Notes under the pieces: generated by a model | The model's input: the letters and a program-made list of their open reading frames with translations, nothing else | Database searches by the model: none | What the model was told of the DNA's origin: nothing | Part shown: piece by piece, positions 32,785-42,384 of the stretch | Layout: every line of letters starts with the position of its first letter | Numbering within the stretch: the first letter of the stretch is position 1 | NCBI GenBank assembly: GCA_030411725.1 | Contig: MU839827.1 | Span: 2,046,001 to 2,110,000, forward strand | Origin: Echria macrotheca | Lineage: Eukaryota > Ascomycota > Sordariomycetes > Sordariales > Schizotheciaceae | Length of the DNA stretch: 64,000 nucleotides | Reading direction: 5' to 3' | Program-made: the position numbers and the translations under genes

Positions 32785-33070
32785 GGGCGGTTGGGGCAAT
32801 GGTTATGTGGTCATTCTTGGATTACGGAATGCAGCCGGCGACTTGGTGATGCTTTCGACGAACGACGAAGGATGCAAGACGGTTAGCTTCCGAGCCCGTG
32901 CGCGTGCGCGGCAAGCTCCAAGACAGCTCCAAATGACTACTCGCGAGATCATTGGCTAAAATTTCCCGACAAGCAATGCATCCCACAGCAGCTCCAAGTC
33001 GCAAATTTTCCTGGCGCGACGTCTTTCCCATGAAGATACGACCCGACGAACCGAGCAGCTCCAAACAGCC
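32785..33070. promoter_or_regulatory. Shared bidirectional promoter, IMP1 and mitochondrial IF3
   Basis: 286 bp between divergent start codons of two mitochondrial biogenesis genes. It contains an inverted CCAAT (ATTGG at 32951-32955), two AAATTT tracts (near 32959 and 33004) and four copies of AGCTCCAA, listed separately. Confidence 0.6.
32914..33064 (+). repeat. Four copies of the 8-mer AGCTCCAA
   Basis: Exact copies at 32914-32921, 32925-32932, 32990-32997 and 33057-33064, all on the plus strand. The last three are preceded by C. The last copy ends 6 nt before the IF3 start codon, so at least some copies may lie in its 5' UTR. A chance expectation for an exact 8-mer in 286 bp is well below one. 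Confidence 0.85.
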
Positions 33071-33847
33071 ATGAAGGCCAGCCGATGCGCATTCGACGCA
33101 GCGGTCGCCCTTAGGAGCGTGTTCATCAACAATGTACTCGGCACCCAGCCTCGAGGGCGCTTCGTCCTCCCGCGCCTCTTCCTGCCGTCGCTAGCGAATC
33201 CCCCTTTACAGCGGCAAGCCTTTTCAGTTCACCACGCGCTCTTCAAAAAAGCCGCCCCTGCGCTTCCACGCGACGACGAGATCGAGGACCCTTTGATTAT
33301 CGTTCGCGACCCCGAGACAGGGCAACTAGGGCCCCCGACCCCGACGAAGAATGTCCTGAAGCAGCTCGACCTTCGCCTCAAGACTCTCGTGATGGTTAAA
33401 CAGGCGTCTGCGGACGAAAATGCGCCACAATACCCTATATGTGTCATAGCGAATCGCAGGATCTTGCCGGAGCCGCAGCCAGTCAAGGGCAAGGGAAAAA
33501 AGAAGAAGGCCGAGAACGAGCCGGACAAGGAGCTGGAGATACGCTGGGGTATCGGGCTCAACGATCTGCAGCTCAAGCTGAAGAAGCTGCGGGAGTTTCT
33601 CGGGAAGGGGTACACGGTGCATGTGTCGCTTCTGCGGAACAGGAAGAGGGGTACACGGGTAGCGACGACAGAGGAGTGCAAGCAAATATTGGAGACCGTG
33701 GAAGGTGTGATTAGGGAGATACCGGGGACGAAGGAGACCCAGGGCAGGTCGGGGAATTTGGGCGCAAACTACAAGATCTTCCTTCAAGGGAGCCCCAAGG
33801 CAGGGCCAGCAGCTCCCGATAAGGCAGCCCCAGTGGCGAATACCTGA
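33071..33847 (+). CDS. Mitochondrial translation initiation factor IF-3
   Basis: Binds the small mitoribosomal subunit to prevent premature subunit joining and aid start-codon selection. Single exon, 258 aa. The N-terminus is basic and rich in hydrophobics (MKASRCAFDAAVALR), as expected for a presequence, with a processing-like RQAFSVHHALFKK. The divergent fungal IF3 N-domain follows (LDLRLKTLVMVKQASADENAPQ), then a Lys-rich linker and the C-domain: ELEIRWGIGLNDLQLKLKKLREFLGKGYTV with HVSLLRNRKRGTR. Low overall similarity is normal for fungal mitochondrial IF3. Divergent partner of IMP1. Confidence 0.82.
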   Translation: MKASRCAFDAAVALRSVFINNVLGTQPRGRFVLPRLFLPSLANPPLQRQAFSVHHALFKKAAPALPRDDEIEDPLIIVRDPETGQLGPPTPTKNVLKQLDLRLKTLVMVKQASADENAPQYPICVIANRRILPEPQPVKGKGKKKKAENEPDKELEIRWGIGLNDLQLKLKKLREFLGKGYTVHVSLLRNRKRGTRVATTEECKQILETVEGVIREIPGTKETQGRSGNLGANYKIFLQGSPKAGPAAPDKAAPVANT

Positions 33848-34625
33848 TGAGGAGCAGGTGCCGAGGCGTGGTGTACCATATGTATCTGTACTATCTGTAC
33901 TATTTGTACTAATCCTGGCAGTTTGTAACTGTTGATCAACAGTGTCTCCGGGTTTCTTGGTGTTTCACTTGAGGTTTTGTCCAGATGGCTACTTAAGTCT
34001 AGTCACTAGTGTCCTTTTCTGGTCCTTCATCCCATAATTCGAGATTGAGGGTTAGGGTTGGACCGGCCTTTGAAGTAAGGACCGCGATGTTGAGTCCCAA
34101 ACTCGATCTATCCACGGAATATCACCCTGGATTCTCACCGCTACCTCTTTTCTTCCTTCGCGACGTCCTTAAACACAGAAAGCCGGCAGGATTTGAACCT
34201 TGGACCGTCCACGGTCAAACATTGCAGACGACTGTGAGTTCGAAATTTTCTTCCGCTAAGCAGCACTTGGGAAACAATGGCCATCAAGGCCAGCTCTGAC
34301 GAACCAGCCAAGTATCACAGGCACTGAGTCTACCAGAGTTTTCCCCGTTCACGTCACCAGCAGACCTTGAGATCATTCCTTCCTGTTGAGCGTTCATTGA
34401 CAAGCTTTTGGCAGACAGGAACTTCAGCAAATCTCAATCGCTAATTGGTCGCCTGACAGGAACAAGGAACAAACAGTGGGGCGCGGGGCACCTAATCCCT
34501 GCACTTTCCCTGTGACTCAAATCAGCAGCAGACGAAACTCAGTCCAAAACGACCAACTCATTGAGACTTCACTCACTACACACACTTCACATTGCCTGGC
34601 GTCTTCCACGCCATCCGTGAATACA
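33848..34625. other. Intergenic: IF3 3' flank and eIF2B delta upstream region
   Basis: 778 bp. A short direct repeat of CTGTACTA/TTGTACTA words lies near 33886-33912. A tRNA-like word at 34190-34200 was considered and rejected. No supported exon. Confidence 0.55.
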
Positions 34626-36080
34626 ATGGCCACAGAGGGGAGCAGTGCTCCCGCGGCCACCCCGGCTGCCCCAAGTGCTGCCCCAACTACCCCCGCCAAC
34701 ACAGCAAACCCCCCCGCGACCGCGACAGCACCCGCAGGCACCCCGCAACTCACCCCGGCTCAGCTCAAAGCGAAGGCAAAGGCAGAGAAGCAGGCAAGAC
34801 GAGCACAGGCAAAGGAAGTGAAGGCTGCCGCTGCCGCTGCAGCACCACAGCCTGCACCACCAGGACCAGATGCAAAGGGCGGGAAAGGAAAGGGAAAGCA
34901 GGATGCCGCCCAGGCTGGAGGTACCCAGCCGCGAACTGGGACTGGACCAAATCTCGCCCACCGGCCTTCTATGAGCGGGCGGCGGCCGTCGATCTTGGTG
35001 GTTGAGAAGGACATGCGAAGCAGCATCCCCGAGTGTTTCAGTCACATCCCAATGGCCAAGAGGATACCGATATCCCAGGCGAATAAAGACGTGCATCCGG
35101 CAGTTCTTGTGGTGGGGCAGCAAATGGCTACGTTTGCCATAAAGGACAGCATATCCAGACTCGGGGCCACCCTGTTGGCGTTCAGAAAGGTAAACTTGCT
35201 TGCGGTTAACAGGTTCGAATGCGCGCTGACAGTTCAACAGGTGATCGAGGCCTACGAGACGCCCAAAGGCAACTCACTGTCCCGGCATTTTGTGCCTCAT
35301 GTATTGAACCCGCAGATTGAGTACCTCACAGAGTGCAGACCCATGTGCTTCTCAATGGGCAATGCCATCAGGCTGCTGAAAGCCAAGGTCAACAGCTTCG
35401 ACATCGACACACCAGAGGATGAGGCGAAGGAAGGCTTGCTGGAGATGATCGACCTCTTTATGAACGAGCGCATCACCCTGGCCGAGTTTGTGATTTCCAA
35501 GAACGCCGCGAAACAGATCTACGACGGGGACATCGTCCTCACCTACGGGCGGCACAGACTCGTTGAGAAGACGTTCCTCAAGGCGAAAGAGAACGGTGTG
35601 GATTTTGCAGTGTCCATCATCGACGACCCCTACGACCGTGGAGGCCAAGAGCTATCAAAATCACTAAAGGAAGCGGGGATCCCGGTATACTACTCTCCAA
35701 ATCTTGGTGGTCTACGACATAATGTCCGGCGGGCTACTAATATATTACTCGGCGCTGAGGCTGTATTTGCCAATGGCTCGGTTCACGCCGCAGCCGGGAC
35801 GGCCGATGTCGCAGTGGCTGCTACCAATACGGGCAAAAAGGTGACGGCACTCTGCGAGACCATCAACTTTGACCGAGAGCGAGTCTCTGTAGACGCGCTT
35901 ACCTATAACGAGATCGACCCCGAGCAACACTCTTCAGATGGATTTCGCCTGCTCTTCGACACGACACGGGACCAGTATATCGCTGGTGTCATCACCGAGT
36001 TCGAGAGCGGAACCGGCAACTCGCCAGCTCAGGCCATTCTTGCGCTTCTCCGGAAGCAAGAGGACCCCACTATCAATTAG
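34626..36080 (+). CDS. gcd2: Translation initiation factor eIF2B subunit delta (GCD2)
   Basis: Regulatory subunit of the eIF2B guanine-nucleotide exchange factor, which senses phosphorylated eIF2. Exon 1 is 34626-35189, the intron 35190-35240 (51 nt, stop-free) and exon 2 35241-36080, giving 467 aa. The N-terminal ~120 residues are Ala/Pro/Thr-rich and then Lys/Ala-rich (KAKAKAEKQARRAQAKEVKA), the usual disordered extension of this subunit. The IF-2B fold begins near residue 135: VHPAVLVVGQQMA, FRKVIEAYETPKGNSLSRHF across the splice, CRPMCFSMGNAIRLLK, ILTYGRHR-like VLTYGRHRLVEKTF, NILLGAEAVFANGSVHAAAG and CETINFDRERVSVDAL. An in-frame ATG 150 nt upstream would add 50 unstructured residues; the MATEGSS start is preferred. 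Confidence 0.93.
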   Translation: MATEGSSAPAATPAAPSAAPTTPANTANPPATATAPAGTPQLTPAQLKAKAKAEKQARRAQAKEVKAAAAAAAPQPAPPGPDAKGGKGKGKQDAAQAGGTQPRTGTGPNLAHRPSMSGRRPSILVVEKDMRSSIPECFSHIPMAKRIPISQANKDVHPAVLVVGQQMATFAIKDSISRLGATLLAFRKVNLLAVNRFECALTVQQVIEAYETPKGNSLSRHFVPHVLNPQIEYLTECRPMCFSMGNAIRLLKAKVNSFDIDTPEDEAKEGLLEMIDLFMNERITLAEFVISKNAAKQIYDGDIVLTYGRHRLVEKTFLKAKENGVDFAVSIIDDPYDRGGQELSKSLKEAGIPVYYSPNLGGLRHNVRRATNILLGAEAVFANGSVHAAAGTADVAVAATNTGKKVTALCETINFDRERVSVDALTYNEIDPEQHSSDGFRLLFDTTRDQYIAGVITEFESGTGNSPAQAILALLRKQEDPTIN

Positions 36081-36345
36081 GAATCGATTAGACGGGAGAA
36101 GTTGGCGCAGGCTCATATGTTGCGGTTCCTCAAGGCTTGTCTGGCCACTGATTGCAGAAGCCCATCTTTGGTGAAACAGAAGCTTTGCTGCGGATGTATC
36201 TAGAAGCAGGTAGCTAGAAGGAGGTAGCGTAGTAATCGCCCCAAGGGGATTCCTTGACTTTGTACATGTATGGAACAGTGTCATGGTGGTCTTTGACAGA
36301 TATGTTGTATGTTGATTGGCAATTGGTTTGTACCTCACTGGTCCC

Positions 36346-36682
36346 TCATGCTGCCGGCTCCAGTCCCGCCGCCTCACGCTCTGCCCTCCTCGCCCGCTTC
36401 TCCAGAATAGCTTGTTTCCGATCGGCAAGGACCGCCGTCTGTCTCTCGTCCACACCCTGCAACCAGTATCCGAAGCTCGCACCGACGGCCGCAAAGACCG
36501 GGAAGCCCAGGTAATCCCGCCTCGTCAGGAAGGGCCGCATCTCGATGCCCAGCTGCCAGGCGCGGGTGAGGAGGCCTGGAAGCGTATCAGCTACCGTAAT
36601 CTTGTAAAAAAAAGGCCGTTCATGGCCAATTGGCTAGGAGCCACCTACCGAAGCCAGCCCAGAAGATGATTCGGTTGACCAT
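36346..36682 (-). CDS. Small single-span membrane protein, unknown function
   Basis: Two exons, 36649-36682 and 36346-36575, with a 73-nt intron (branch GCTGATAC), giving 87 aa starting MVNRIIFWAGFG. It reads LTRAWQLGIEMRPFLTRRD, then a hydrophobic segment YLGFPVFAAVGASFGYWLQGV and a charged helical tail DERQTAVLADRKQ with KRARRAEREAA. The shape (short N-terminus, one membrane helix, charged soluble helix) resembles small accessory subunits of mitochondrial inner-membrane complexes, but I do not recognise a named family. The fit of the short first exon and the branch point make it a credible gene. Divergent from SHG1. Confidence 0.7.
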
Positions 36683-37322
36683 GTCGTATCGCTTGCGAGC
36701 TTTCTGCGGGAGCGCGTCTCGATTGACTCGAAAGGTGTGTCGGGATTCCGAGGAATTGCCGTTCTTGATTCCCTCGGGTGGTTTGTGTGCGTGCCTCGGT
36801 CACAGACACGAGAAGGAGCGGATCGGGACGAGCTCGAGCTGACGGCGATTGACGTTTTGCTGCTTGGAGTTTCGTGACACTGAATCTCGAGTGGGTCAGG
36901 TGTGTCGTTGCTCTCTCTCGGAGCCGGGATTTTCCCGCTGGCGCACAGGCCACCTCGCCAAGCTTCACGGCAAGAGTATCCCTGCAGAAAAAGGAAGCTC
37001 CAGAAGGCCCCACGCTGCCGAGAGAGACGCGATTGACCGATTGATTGACGGCGTCGCGGATGCCCTTTTTTTGACCTTTTACATGGGACGTGAACAAAGT
37101 CACCTTCAATCCGCCCACTCAACAATTTCTGTTTCTTTCCGATCCGACCTAAAAAGCCAACTCAACCTGCATGCAGTGTCAGGCCAGTCATCAAACGTGT
37201 GCGCCGATGGTTTGACGAGTCTCCACGCCAAACGCCCCTCGCCGTGGAGGAAGCTGTCCACCGCCGGCAGCAGTAAACTTGGGCTCCCACATCGCAGCAT
37301 CTGGACTTCACCGCCGACAATC
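36683..37322. promoter_or_regulatory. Divergent upstream region of the 87-aa protein gene and SHG1
   Basis: 640 bp between start codons. The plus-strand frame is open from 36849 into SHG1, but the upstream part has no conserved character and is probably 5' leader. No other gene seen. Confidence 0.5.
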
Positions 37323-40060
37323 ATGTCAGCCATGGAGACCTCACCGGCCGCCCCAGGCATCCAGGACGCGCCAAATGCTGCTACTGCGACCGTCAGGAAA
37401 TTCAAGGCCTCCGACCTGCCCTTGCCCTCTGCAACGCGATCAGCAATCGACCATCTTGCTCACACGTTCAAGAAGAAGGGCGGCTACGACGCCATTCGCA
37501 AACAGCTGTGGGCTAAGTTTGAGGCCAAGGTATATCTTATTAGGCAAGCCTAACGTTGTTTGCTGACTCGGTGTAACAGGAGTACGAAGCTGTCATCACC
37601 AAGGCTCTCTTAGAAGTCGCCGACCAGGAGATCGAGCGAAATCCGTACCAGCTCCTCACTCTCGACCGTGGAAAAGCCGCAGCACTCATCGATGGTGCTG
37701 TGGACCGAAGCGACGTCTACGAAAATGCAAGAGCTGTTATAAACGAGCTGTGGGACCCCGAGGCCGTCGAGGCTCACATGCGTGAGCTGCGGCGCAACGA
37801 GATCGGCGAGGAAGCAGCCGAGCAAGAGAGGATCCGTGGCGCCAAAACTGACGAGGAATACGCCGCCGAGACGGCAGCCCGGCGCGCCGAGCGCGAGCGT
37901 GTTCAGGAGCAGCTACGGCTTGTCGAGGAGAAGAAGCAACAACTCGAGCGGGAAATCAAACAGAAGGAGGAAATGAAGAAGAGGGAGGCGGAGAGGGCCG
38001 CCCGTGAAGCTCGACGCCGCGAAGAAGACGAGCGCAGAGAGAAGGAGCGGCAAGAACGACGAGAACAGCGAGAACAGCGAGAACGGGAGAGAGAGCGAAG
38101 TCGGGAGAGAGATCGCGAGAGGGGCAGAGAGAGAAGCAAGGAGCGAATTCATCATCACGACCACCACCATCGGCACCGTGATCGCGATTACGATCGCGAT
38201 CGTGACCGGCATCGGGATAGATCGAGAAATCGGTCTCGCTCGCGGAATAGGGACCGTGACCGTGACAAGCGGGACTCCGGCGATGCCAAGGGGCGCTCCG
38301 ATGAGGGCAAGAAGCAGCTCACCGAAGAAGACCACAAGCGACTGGAACAGGAAGCGCTTGCTGACCTCCTTCGGGAGAGCAAACGAATAGCCAATAAGCA
38401 GCCCGAACTCGAGGTTGACGCAGCTCTTGTGCCTCCTCCTAGACGCGCTAAGCCGGCTTCGGCCATCGACCCGATCCGTCGTGGCTCTCCAAAGGTATCA
38501 GAGTCCAAGAAGCCCGAGCCCGCGAGCAAGACGGAATTCAAGGAAACGAAGGAGCTCAAGGACATCAAAGAACCTAAGGAATCGAAGGATGATAAAATGG
38601 CCAAGGAAAAGACTGTCCAAGACTCCGGAAGTAAGGCTGAGAAGCGGAGAAGCAGAAGCCCATCTCGGGATACCCGTAAGGGAGACCGCGACCGGACTCG
38701 GGATAGGGATAGGGATAAGGAAGACGATGATCGCAGACGAAGGGATCCACGCTCCACTTCCCCGCGGCCGCGACGCGTCGACCGGAGCCGCTCACGGCGG
38801 AGAGAGAGGAGCCGATCGAGGCTTCGGGACAGAAGAGATGATCGAAGAGACCGTAGCCGTTCTCGACCCAGAACAGATCGACGAGATGACCGCCGAGATG
38901 ACCGCCGCGATAGTCGGCGAGATGATCGGCGAGATCGCAGCCGATCCAGAGCGCGGACTGATCGTCGTGAAAGAAGTCATTCAAGAGCCAGGACTGACAG
39001 GAAAGATGACAGGAGGGATCGGAGTCGCTCTCGGGCCCGCGATGCTCGTAGTCGTTCGCCTCGCGCCAGGACAGACAGACGAGACCGGTCACGATCACGC
39101 CTGCGGACCAGCCACCGAGACAAGAGCCGCTCTCGCACACGATCCCGCGATCGAGACCGCCGCGACAGACGAGAACGCAGCCGGTCCCGGACTCGCGTCG
39201 ACAAACGGGAAACGGAACGCCGCGACCGAAGCCGCGATCGAAGTCGAGACCGGGGTAAAGATCGGGAGAAAGAGAAAGACGGCGACCGTAGCCGCCGCAG
39301 CCGATCCCGGGGTTCTGTACGGCCATCTTCGCGCCTCGATCTCGATGATAAAGAGTTATGGAAGCAGGCCGAAGTCAAGAAGCGGGAGCAGGAAGCAAAG
39401 GCATACCTTGCCGCGCAGAAAGATGCCAGGGAAAAGGGGATGCCGGTACCGGGCATCGATGACAGGCGTCTAGCAGGTGAGAGATCGCCTGACCTCAAGC
39501 GCCGCCGCGAACCGGACGAGATTGACCGTTATCTGCCAGTACGGGAAACGACAGAGCGTTGGACGCATGATCGGTATGATGGCACTCGTGATCGTGACAG
39601 AGATCGGGACCGCGACAAGGACCGACAGCCTGACCGGTATGATGGTGACAGGGACAGGGATCGTCAGCCTCGGGATCGCGATGATCGAGATCGACGCCGA
39701 AGTCGGTCACGGAACCGTAGTCGCGATCGAGATAGAGATCGGGATCGTGACAGAGACAGGGAGAGGGATACCAAAGACCGAGACCGAGACCGAGACCGGG
39801 ATCGGGATCGGGATAGAGACCGCGACCGCGATAGGGATCGTGATAGAGACCGGGATCGAGACGTGCGCCGCAGTCGGAACGATAGGAGCGTGTCGACTCG
39901 GCGAGACCGTGACCGCGACCGTGACCGCGACCGAGACCGAGATCAAGCTCGAGATAGGGACCGGGACCGGGACCGCGATCGACCCCGGCGCGATAGGAGC
40001 CGGAGCCGGAGCCGCAGACGGAGCAGGAGTCGGAGACGGAGCAGGAGTCGTCGAGGCTAG
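37323..40060 (+). CDS. shg1: SHG1, COMPASS (Set1C) subunit with very long RD/RS-rich tail
   Basis: Subunit of the Set1 histone H3K4 methyltransferase complex. Exon 1 is 37323-37529, the intron 37530-37579 (50 nt) and exon 2 37580-40060, giving 895 aa. The COMPASS-Shg1 domain covers about residues 20-130: HLAHTFKKKGGYDAIRKQLWAKFE, then LEVADQEIERNPYQLLTLDRGKAA and LIDGAVDRSDVYENARAVI. Residues ~165-270 form a charged, probably coiled-coil helix (EEKKQQLEREIKQKEEMKK). The remaining ~600 residues are almost wholly Arg/Asp/Ser/Glu repeats (RSRSR, DRDRDR), like the RS/RD tails of splicing factors. Yeast Shg1 is only about 140 aa, so most of this protein is the tail. Divergent from the 87-aa membrane protein gene. 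Confidence 0.88.
39585..39995 (+). repeat. Degenerate 6-bp repeat encoding (Arg-Asp)n
   Basis: Long run of CGN-GAY hexamers inside SHG1, densest at 39775-39860 and 39905-39985. Codons for Arg and Asp vary from unit to unit, so selection at protein level, not recent slippage alone, is likely. The same composition produces several long antisense frames that are not genes. Confidence 0.85.
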
Positions 40061-41101
40061 GACCGGTATTGATGATAGGGGGCTCCGCCGACCTTGGAAG
40101 GGCAGCATTAGCCATGAGTTTCTGGCGTTCTTTGGCGACTTTTGCCAAATCCATGTATGAATAGATTTTCACGTCCACAGGTTATGATGAGCACTGGGGG
40201 GTCTTGTCTTGGGGTACTAGATACTATGGTACCTACCATACCGCTCCTAGGGTGCTAGACTAGGTGCTAGACAAGATCAAACTTGAATTAGAAGGATACC
40301 CAGTGGCTTAGTCTAGAAGGGAGTCATGGACAGAAGAATTGTTTACAGCGTCTCGTCTCGCAAGAAGGACTCTGACCCACGGACATGGAGACTAGTAATA
40401 CTACATGGAATCTTACCTCAATTTTGTTCCTATATGCTTGCTCTACTCAGCAGTGCTTTTCCCAGGTAGTTATTTATCCCATGGACAAAAAGAAAAAACA
40501 AGGAGAGAGAGAAAGAAGAAGGCCCCCCGAGGTAAAACAGGCAAAATACAAAATGGGGAGGAAGGGGGAGAAAAGGGGGGGTGGGGGGGCCAGGGGGTCG
40601 GTCGGTGGCTCACCGGGCGCGGCGCGACTCAGTCTGCTTGGGACATTGAATATACTGGGTTTGGGCCAGTTTGTGGGATATTGGTGATAGTTTTGTTTCT
40701 TCTCTGTTCTTGGCGCTGTTGAGAGAGAAAGGGATTATTGCCCATGGGATCTTGTGGTGGTGGTTTTGGGATGAGATATATATGTTGTGGGGGACTGAGC
40801 GAGCTGGCTGTGGATGGATGTCCCTGAACGGACTTTTTACAGCAGGCTGCGCGCCGGCAATAACCATGGGGTGTAATCGACATACTGTCTGTCTAGCTGC
40901 TTGGGATGGTTTGGACGTTTTTATGGATTGGTCGGTCGTTATGTTAATCAAGGTATCGTGGTATCATACAAACAAAAATAGAAATAAGATACAACCCCAA
41001 ATCCAAAGTTTTCTTCACCAGCCAACCAAGCCCTCCGTACTCCACGCAAATTCAAGCACAAAGCAATAACCTACACCCTTCGTCATCCAGAAAGAAGAAT
41101 G
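40061..41101. other. Intergenic between convergent SHG1 and SDR-like genes
   Basis: 1.04 kb. It has a G-rich patch (40,550-40,620, runs of 5-7 G) and otherwise nothing I can assign. No coding exon seen. Confidence 0.6.
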
Positions 41102-42384
41102 TCATACAGACCCAGGCCCCCCAGAAACATCCATCGCACTCGTCCCCGAAGCCAGCCCCGACCTCCCCTCTCGCGCCTCCATCTTGAGCTCGCTCTCAAA
41201 GATATCCACGGCCAAACTAGCCTCGACAAAATCCTCCAGCTCCTCGGTAATAGTCTTGAGCTTCTCTTTAACCGCCACACTCCCCTCAAATCCCACAATA
41301 TGCCTAGCCGGCGGGTTCTCATGCCCCCCGATCGCCGTAAGCGCGTGCACCGTCTCCATAACCAACCGATCATACGCCGCCGGTGGCAGCCGTGGATACC
41401 GATACTGGATCTCATCGCCCGGTCCGCGGGGCTGACTCGTCGTCGGCGGAGGCGGCGTCGTCACGGCAGACATGCCATCATCATCTGACCCAACAGACGC
41501 GCCCCTCTGCGCCGCCGCCGCCGCCGCCGCTGACGAGACCGAAGACGCAAACGAGGGCGGGTCGACGGCCGTGTCGGGGTTGACGTTCAACACGTTGGTC
41601 AGCATGTCGCGGATGCTGGGCGCCGGGTTGATCTCGGAGTCGTACCACGGCAGGGGCGGGGCGAGGATGATCTTGTTGGTGAGCGACTGGATCTCCTTGT
41701 TGGGCTGGACGACGGTGACCTTGATGTTGAAGGGGGCGATCTCGTAGGCGAGCGAGTCGCAGAACCCCTCGAGCGCCCACGTCGCGGCCGTGTAGATGGA
41801 CATGCCCGGAGTGCCGATGTGGCCGCCGATGCTGGTGAGGATTATAATGTGTCCGGTGTGCTGGGCGCGGAACTGCGGGAGGGCGGCCTTGATGAAGTTG
41901 ACCTGCGAGAAGAAGATGGTCTCGAACTGGTCGCGCACGAGGTTGCGCGTCGCCGGCGAGGTGGAGAGTTCCTCGACCGTGCCGATGACGGCTGTTCTAT
42001 GTGTCAGTGAGTGCCCGGGGAGGCCGGAAGGGAGGGGGGAAAAAAACCTTCGAATTTACAACACAACAGAATGTCTATCCTCCCAAACACCTGGACGGCC
42101 TCGGCGACGGCGGCGCCGCACTGGCCCATGACGCGGCCGTCGCATCGTATCCCCCTGATGCGGTCCTTCCAGCCCTCGCGGTCCTTGCGGTTGCTCTTGC
42201 ACTCGTTGATCAGCTCGCGGAACTCGGCGCTGCGGTCCTCGTGCTCGATCTCGTGCGGCGGCAGACAGGCCACGACGTAGTCGCCGTGGGCCAGCAGCAG
42301 ACGGATCAGGCGGATGCACAGCGGCGACAGCGACGACGTGAGGAACCAGGTCCTGGGCGAGTTGTGCGTGGCTGTGTTGTCCAT
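41102..42384 (-). CDS. Degenerate short-chain dehydrogenase/reductase (SDR) family protein
   Basis: Exon 1 is 42048-42384 and exon 2 41102-41991, with a 56-nt intron, giving 408 aa. The Rossmann-type core is clear: TWFLTSSLSPLCIRLIRLLLAHGDYVVA, FGRIDILLCC, VEELSTSPATRNLVRDQFET, TGHIIILTSIGGHIGTPGM, IYTAATWALEGFCDSLAYE and FNIKVTVVQPN. Two hallmark elements are altered: the cofactor loop TGxxxGxG reads TSSLSPLC, without glycine, and the catalytic YxxxK reads YTAAT, without lysine. The C-terminal ~150 residues include an Ala-run, an acidic patch and a Pro-rich stretch and are not part of the SDR fold. The intron donor is a weak GTTTTTT, chosen because it gives the family sequence CKFEAVIGTVEEL in phase. 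It may be a pseudoenzyme or bind cofactor unusually. Confidence 0.78.

Noticed and set aside
34160..34275. Minus-strand tRNA-like B box (GGTTCAAATCC)
   Set aside because: T-stem pairing is poor and no 7-bp acceptor stem can be found with the upstream A-box-like sequence.
34476..34625. 50-codon in-frame extension of eIF2B delta
   Set aside because: Residues are low in family character and the MATEGSS start fits the expected N-terminus better; probably 5' leader.
38188..40178. Several 130-250-codon antisense frames in the SHG1 tail
   Set aside because: Arg/Asp codon repeats suppress stops in all frames; sequences are repetitive and continue no known protein.
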